A stretch of 64,000 bases of DNA from contig NC_089552.1 of the NCBI RefSeq assembly GCF_040115645.1, positions 2,294,001-2,358,000 of the forward strand, in the 5' to 3' direction. The notes under the pieces are model-generated. The model searched no databases. It was not told the DNA's origin and saw nothing but the letters and a program-made list of their open reading frames with translations. This document shows positions 59,001 to 64,000 of this stretch, piece by piece. Position 1 is the first letter of the stretch; each line of letters begins with the position of its first letter. The position numbers were made by a program, and so were the translations under genes. The stretch comes from Euwallacea fornicatus. Lineage: Eukaryota > Arthropoda > Insecta > Coleoptera > Curculionidae.

Positions 59001-62000
59001 TTTAGGTTTTATGGTGGATTCCCCTTGATTTTCATTTAAGGGCTCTAATCCACACCACTGCCATTGTATTAACATTCCAGCGTTCTTATTTTCATATTAT
59101 GACAGCATTTTCATTTCCCACATCGCAGGGTTTCTTTTCCCTCGTCACTATTAACAGTTTCATGCCTTGAATACAGTCTCCACACGGTCAGATGGCTCCT
59201 TCCGTTTGTGGACACCTTTAGCCACTTTAAGAAATTCCATTCTCTTTCAGTATGTGAGCTAACCTGATTAAACCGGAATAAGATATATTTGGGACTTCTG
59301 ATTGAACCCACCCGGGACATCAATTAGGGCTTCGAGTACAGTTAATCCGTTTAAGGAAGCCTGCTCGAAATTGGTCGACGTTCTGGTTTTCAAGTCAAAT
59401 GAAATACTCTTTTTTTTAATGTTAATATTATTTCAAAATTTTTTGATCGTTTAAGTGCGTAATCACCTTCACACAATGCTCCCAGTTTCTGTACTTTATT
59501 AATGTTGAATTAGAGCTCTCTTTGTTTAATTCACTCTCACTAATTTAATTTTCTTTTCAGTGTTTTGTGCACGTTTCCACTGCCTATTGCCACCTAAATG
59601 AGCGAATATTATACGAGAAACCTTATCCGCCACCCGCAGACCCTCACAAAGTAATAAAAACCGTGGAGTGGCTGAACGAGGACATTATAGGCGCTATGAC
59701 TCCGCAGTAAGTGCTAAAGTTTTATTGTAGCAGAGCTTTGAAAACACTGATTATTATAAATATGTCAATCCCTATGATATTCCCCGAATTGGGCGGACAA
59801 CCATTCAAAATATCAATATATCTCTCTGGCATTGCATTGCTGATATTGGGATCGGAGAACGGGGGACATTTCACACTCAAAGTGGCGTCAATAACCTCCA
59901 GCATCAGCTCTTTCAAGGTTAGAGCCGCCTTTATGCCGCAAACCTTCGCAGTCTTAATGTAAACACAATCGATGATTTTGTTGTAAATTTTACAAACCCG
60001 ATCCTGGCTAGACTCGCTCCAATCGGCCGCTCCATGGCAAGTTTCATAGTCCTTGTTCAGATCCGTGTAACACTTGCTGTACTTGTCGTATTTTTTGTAA
60101 AACTTGCTGTTCTTGCACAGCTTTGCATTGAGGGTCCGCAATCCGCTGAGCAAATTCGGATACAACCCCTCGTTCGCAGTGCAGTTTTTCAAATAGTCAT
60201 CCACCTTTCTTATGGTATCTAAGGTGGACGGGCACGTGCTCTCGAGGTCCGCCACTGCCAGACCGATGATATTCTCGGGGTTGGCAATCTGGTGTTTTGC
60301 CAGGAAATCCACAAATTTGTTTTCGTCACATGGAGGCTTTGGACTTGATTCGGGGTTCGTGTTCCACATGTCCTGCCCTAGGAAGTATACAGGCGTGTAG
60401 GTGGCCTGCACGTAGGAGACGAGGACAATTAGTGGTAAAATTCGCATTTTTCGACGCGAATATTTGAAACGTTTTGCAAATGTAATTGAAAGTGTCATTT
60501 TGACCATATATCACGACTGGTCCAGGACAAATGGGTATTTTAACACAAGGTTACTATCTACGAAATTCAACCGAACCGGACTTTGATTCACAAAGCAGGT
60601 TTTGGTCTTAATTTCAATAACGAAGTAAATCATCAAACCAATTATGCATAATGATGATTATTGCAAAGTGTGACTAAATATAGTTTTGTTGAATATTTAA
60701 TTATTCCTTTTCGGGTTTCGCTACTTGATATCTTCCTTCTTGTCTCTAGAATTATAAGTTCGATTCAGACTGACGCACTTCTGTTAAATTAATTTTCGTA
60801 TATTTTAACACAAATGAGACAACATAAAAAGTAGGTTTTCCCTGCGATCAATTAGTGCCAAATATTTCATAACGACAATTCACTTTTCGTTGAGAAAGTG
60901 CCGAAGGAACCACCAATAAGTGCCGCGGTACTAATAAACCTCGTTAATGGCGCGATATGCATAAACAGTAAATAGTCAATTTTCTGTAATGAAAATATCA
61001 AATTTCGATGTTGTTCTCTGAAACTCGTCTGGACGATCGCCGTTCAATTAATTAATAAATTTGAATAGCAACAATGAGAAAACAGCTAAAATCTGCAAAT
61101 TAGTTCATTGTTTTCCCTAGTGAATGCTCATAAAATTTCCTTTTTATAGGATTTTGGGGACTATCCCCAATACGTACGCCTTCACCAAAGCATTGGGCGA
61201 AGCCTTAGTTGTAGAACAAAGAGAAAATCTTCCTATTTGTATTTTGAGACCATCGATTGGTAAGTAACCTTTTACGGACACCATTCCTTTCAAATCTCCC
61301 AAAATTTATATTTCAGTAATCCCAATATGGAAAGAACCTATCCCCGGTTGGACGGACAACATCAATGGACCAACCGGCCTGCTGATTGGCGCAGGAAAAG
61401 GAGTTATCAGAACCATGTATTGCCAGGAGAAGAGTTATGCAGATTACTTGCCAGTAGATGTTTTAGTAAATGCCACCCTTTGCATAGTTTGGGTGTACAT
61501 GTGTAAGAATAAAGAGTAAATAACTGATACTTACCAACAACTGCTATTATACTTTAATCTACTATTTCTGTAGCAAATCTAAATGGATCTTCAACATCAC
61601 GAGCTCCGCAAACTACAAGATTACAATGGAGGAAATTATTATTCTCGGCAGGAAGGTCTCTATTCAATAGTCGTCTAATTACTTAACTTTAGGTGAAATT
61701 AATGGTTCTCTAGGTAATCAATGAGAGAATGCCATTAAACGGAGTGGTCTGGTATCCGGGAGGCTCGATGAAAAGATCCAAAATTGTTAACAACATTTGT
61801 TTCTTCCTGTTTCACATAATTCCGGCACTTTTCGTGGATGCTCTACTAGTGCTTATAGGATACCCACCAGTGTAAAAAAAAACCTTTTCTGGAGAGTTTA
61901 ATCCAAAACTTAAAGCATCACTTCTAGATTGTGTCGAGTTCAACAGCGGATTTGGAAAGGCATGGAAGTATTCGAGTACTACGCAAACAACCAATGGGAC

Positions 62001-62605
62001 TTCGACAATCAAGAATCTCTGGATTTACGCGATAAAACGCTGAATCCTCGAGAAAGGCAGCTATATAAACTGGATGGGGATGGCATTGATTATATGGATT
62101 ACTTTACCAAATGCACTCACGCGGCCAGATTATATATTTTGAAGGAGAGTGATGATACTTTACCTGCGGCAAGGAGGCATATGATGGTGTAAGTATCTTG
62201 ATGGAAAAGGAAATAGTGTACAGCTGGTTAATTGAATATGTTCATGAGCTTTAAAGGGTGTATGTGTGAAAAGTTTTTAGATCCTTAGATCTTTTTTTAC
62301 TTGGGGCTGCCGATTTTTACGTAAGCGACTGCAAGTCATCTCATAAAAAAAATCAGTAGAATTTAAATCGAGTGATCTGGGAGGCCACGCATGAAGTCTT
62401 GCCTTTAGGGGTGCATCACAGAATGTGTTATGTTGAGAACACTTACTTTTAGCGAGAGATGATTCAGTTATTTACTTGATAAATAAATTATTATCGTTTT
62501 AGGATGTGGTTTGTCGACAAAATATGCAAGACGCTTTTCGTGGGATTAGTCCTCTATTATCTGTACCAGAAGCTCCTAAGCCCCTTAATGACTTCTTTGT
62601 TTTAG
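56093..62605 (+). CDS. Fatty acyl-CoA reductase (FAR), alcohol-forming
   Basis: Ten exons join without any frame break: 56093-56096 (inferred), 56304-56518, 57901-58152, 59561-59706, 61150-61259, 61317-61515, 61574-61655, 61714-61871, 61928-62188 and 62503-62605. The product has 509 residues, the normal size of insect FARs. It reduces fatty acyl-CoA to primary alcohol with NADPH, for cuticular wax, pheromone or ether-lipid synthesis. The Rossmann NADPH site TGGTGFMG is at residues 27-34, and the catalytic Y-x-x-x-K (YAFTK) at about 215-219, after HVSTAYCH. RPSIV, KEPIPGWTDNINGPTGLLIG and VWYPGGSMK are family signatures. A hydrophobic segment at about 364-385 and another near the C-terminus (LFVGLVLYYLY) suggest ER or peroxisome membrane attachment. 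The last two exons carry the FAR C-terminal (sterile-type) domain. All catalytic motifs are intact. The paralogue cannot be named. An antisense gene lies in the intron between 59706 and 61150. Confidence 0.93.
56519..57900 (+). other. FAR intron after the NADPH-site exon
   Basis: 1.4 kb, GT-AG. No gene is recognised in it. The 57240-57480 stretch is somewhat GC-richer with a Pro/Ser-rich minus-strand frame that I do not recognise. Confidence 0.6.
58153..59560 (+). other. FAR intron with a degenerate direct repeat
   Basis: GGTTCCTGCAGCCGTTTTGG at about 58638 and ATTTCCTGCAACCATTCTGG at about 58419 are similar, each followed by TAAAAC, about 220 bp apart in direct orientation. No gene recognised. 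Confidence 0.45.
59721..59726 (-). terminator. Poly(A) signal overlapping the stop codon of the nested gene
   Basis: The minus strand reads CAATAAAAC: the TAA stop is inside the AATAAA hexamer. It lies only 15 bp from the FAR splice donor at 59707, so cleavage 10-30 bases downstream would fall within FAR exon sequence. Confidence 0.6.
59722..60447 (-). CDS. Secreted Cys-rich protein, nested antisense in a FAR intron
   Basis: A single intronless frame on the strand opposite to the FAR gene. The open frame extends to 60507, but I choose the ATG at 60447 because it begins a good signal peptide (RILPLIVLVSYVQA, cleaved before TYTPVYF); this gives 241 residues. The mature part has eleven Cys, ten of them spread over residues ~40-215, the two sequons N-C-T and N-I-S, and a mostly helical, Lys/Asp-rich middle (CKNSKFYKKYDKYSKCYTDL). 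The C-terminus, NSGN followed by IIGIDIFIIISVFKALL, looks like a GPI-anchor signal. The arrangement recalls Cys-rich secreted families such as DUF19 or the insect 27-kDa hemolymph glycoproteins, but I cannot decide between them. AATAAA overlaps the stop codon (59721-59726), so the transcript probably ends near or in the FAR exon at 59561-59706. Confidence 0.8.
   Translation of the reverse strand: MRILPLIVLVSYVQATYTPVYFLGQDMWNTNPESSPKPPCDENKFVDFLAKHQIANPENIIGLAVADLESTCPSTLDTIRKVDDYLKNCTANEGLYPNLLSGLRTLNAKLCKNSKFYKKYDKYSKCYTDLNKDYETCHGAADWSESSQDRVCKIYNKIIDCVYIKTAKVCGIKAALTLKELMLEVIDATLSVKCPPFSDPNISNAMPERYIDILNGCPPNSGNIIGIDIFIIISVFKALLQ
60448..61149 (-). promoter_or_regulatory. Upstream region of the nested gene (rest of the FAR intron)
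   Basis: About 700 bp separate the nested start codon from the next FAR exon and must include its promoter. On the minus strand, ACTATATTTAGTCAC near 60670-60685 is a possible TATA region about 230 bp before the start. Nothing else recognised. Confidence 0.3.
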
Positions 62606-64000
62606 TATTGAATCCCACTAGATACACTAAAATATAGCCAGAATTGTAATTATTTTTGATAACATTGTTAGATGGTGTTTTTCGTGTACTATAAGACTTA
62701 TTTATAAAAACAAAATATGTTTCATTTTCGCCCTCTCCAAAAGGAGTAGATCAGATTTTAAAATTAGCTTCAGTGGGTCTGAAGAGGCCCTCGCACCGCA
62801 CCTGGAAGGTCTGTTATTCCGCGTTCATTACTCAGCAGGTCCAAGACAAGTCGGTTGTAGTTTTTGCGACACTTTATTGAGATTAAAAAACGAAACGATA
62901 AATGATATAAATAATAACAAAAACTAAGACATATCACATATACGGTGGGTGAAAATATAAATCGGTGTATTCGGCCGAGTCCGAAAATTCAAGATTTCCT
63001 TCTTTAAACCTGCACAACTAGCAGGAGTGGGAACCCTCCATGAAGGAAACGATCTTCAATATCCGACCCTTGGCCTCTTAAATATGCTATCACTAGAAAA
63101 ATGAGCAGACGTTCAAATTTAACCCTTAATAATTGAGAATATGAATTTTTCATTGCTATGCTAAATCAAAGATACATGTTCTGGATAAATGCGAGATTGT
63201 TCCTTGAGCTGCTTACCTGACATAGTAATAACAGATCACAAATCTATAGACGATTAATGACGTTTAGGAAATGTATGGGTACTTACCACTTAAATATAAA
63301 TAAATATAAGTTCACAAATTAAAGATTACGAATTCTTTAGCTACATGTCAAAAAGTTACTCACATTTCAGTATGTATTTAGAAGTCACTTAAAAATACCT
63401 TCAGTCATACAAAAAGCAGTTAAAAGTAGCTATTACAACGTTACCAATGAGTTATAACAAAGTGAACTACCAAATGGAATGTACTAGGAAGTCATTGATT
63501 TATTTTGGATTGAGCAAGCAATGCGCGTGTCCCCCACAATTTTTCTGGAAATGATGTCTAGAGCTTGCCACAGAACTGCTGGAAGTGACTACTTTAGATC
63601 ACCGAACAAAATTATAGGACTGTTCGCAAATATTGCTTTGATACAAGTTGAATTGCCGCTGTGATCGATGATTTAAAAATCCAAACATTTGTCTTCTGAC
63701 AAATTGGATCTTAAATCACTCTCGATGGAACTCAACCAATCTGTGCAGATATACCTCCACAGAACTTCTCGTTCTACAGTACTTCCCGAATCGCTAAACT
63801 AAACCCAAATCTAATGTTATGTTAATACTTCAATACCTTTAAATTTTCACACCCTCTACATGAATTGCGTCTATGTCACTAATACTTTTCACTCTCCTAT
63901 GCTGCCTTTTTTCTCTATGCAAACTACCCCCCGCAAAGCCCTTCACATCCACGGAAACGTTATCGTTTTCGGAACGAATGCTTTGGACACTCCTCGTTAT
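62606..64000. other. 3' flank of the FAR gene
   Basis: No gene, RNA or repeat recognised. No canonical AATAAA follows the stop closely; TATAAA at about 62702 is a possible variant signal. On the minus strand AATAAA occurs at about 62875-62880, downstream of which (62860-62770) the DNA is GC-richer; this might be the 3' end of an unseen minus-strand transcript or of a retroelement. Confidence 0.35.

Noticed and set aside
1..64000. CRISPR arrays, operons, ribosome-binding sites and other prokaryotic features
   Set aside because: The window is eukaryotic (spliced genes, insect transposons) and no regularly spaced repeat array is present.

Overview
This is a gene-poor, AT-rich, repeat-laden stretch of an insect nuclear genome. 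The evidence is spliced genes with GT-AG introns, an insect-type fatty acyl-CoA reductase (FAR), a prepropeptide with dibasic and amidation signals, and relics of mariner, Tc1, R1/Jockey-like and Ty3/gypsy-like elements. I lean towards a beetle, but nothing in the window fixes the order.

Layout. (1) 414-3641, plus strand: the last seven exons of a Ser/Pro/Arg-rich cytoskeletal-type protein, whose N-terminal part lies before the window. Its last intron holds a ~500-bp foldback element. (2) 3642-9908: 3' flank, then transposon relics and a palindromic MITE. (3) 9909-10235: a compact two-exon gene for a 65-residue secreted peptide with six cysteines. (4) 10236-35500: about 25 kb of mostly mobile DNA, with two copies of a coding-like repeat, a hAT-like 8-bp-duplication MITE, several 'ACAGGGTG' MITEs, an internally deleted mariner with both ends, a nearly full-length Tc1-type transposase pseudogene, and one unexplained 138-codon ORF. 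(5) 35996-46322, plus strand: a three-exon neuropeptide or peptide-hormone precursor spanning 10.3 kb. A CpG-rich, TATA-containing block precedes it, and its first intron is 8.8 kb. (6) 46323-56000: gene-free, with diverged repeats and another MITE. (7) 56093-62605, plus strand: a complete ten-exon FAR of 509 residues. An intron carries an antisense, intronless gene for a secreted Cys-rich protein (60447-59722). (8) 62606-64000: nothing recognised.

The real genes do not look functionally linked: a microtubule-type protein, two small secreted peptides, a lipid enzyme and a nested secreted protein. The most original material is the amidated-peptide precursor, the six-cysteine peptide, the nested gene whose poly(A) signal overlaps its own stop codon 15 bp from a FAR splice site, and the large set of palindromic MITEs sharing one terminal motif. 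All identifications come from reading the sequence; no database was searched.
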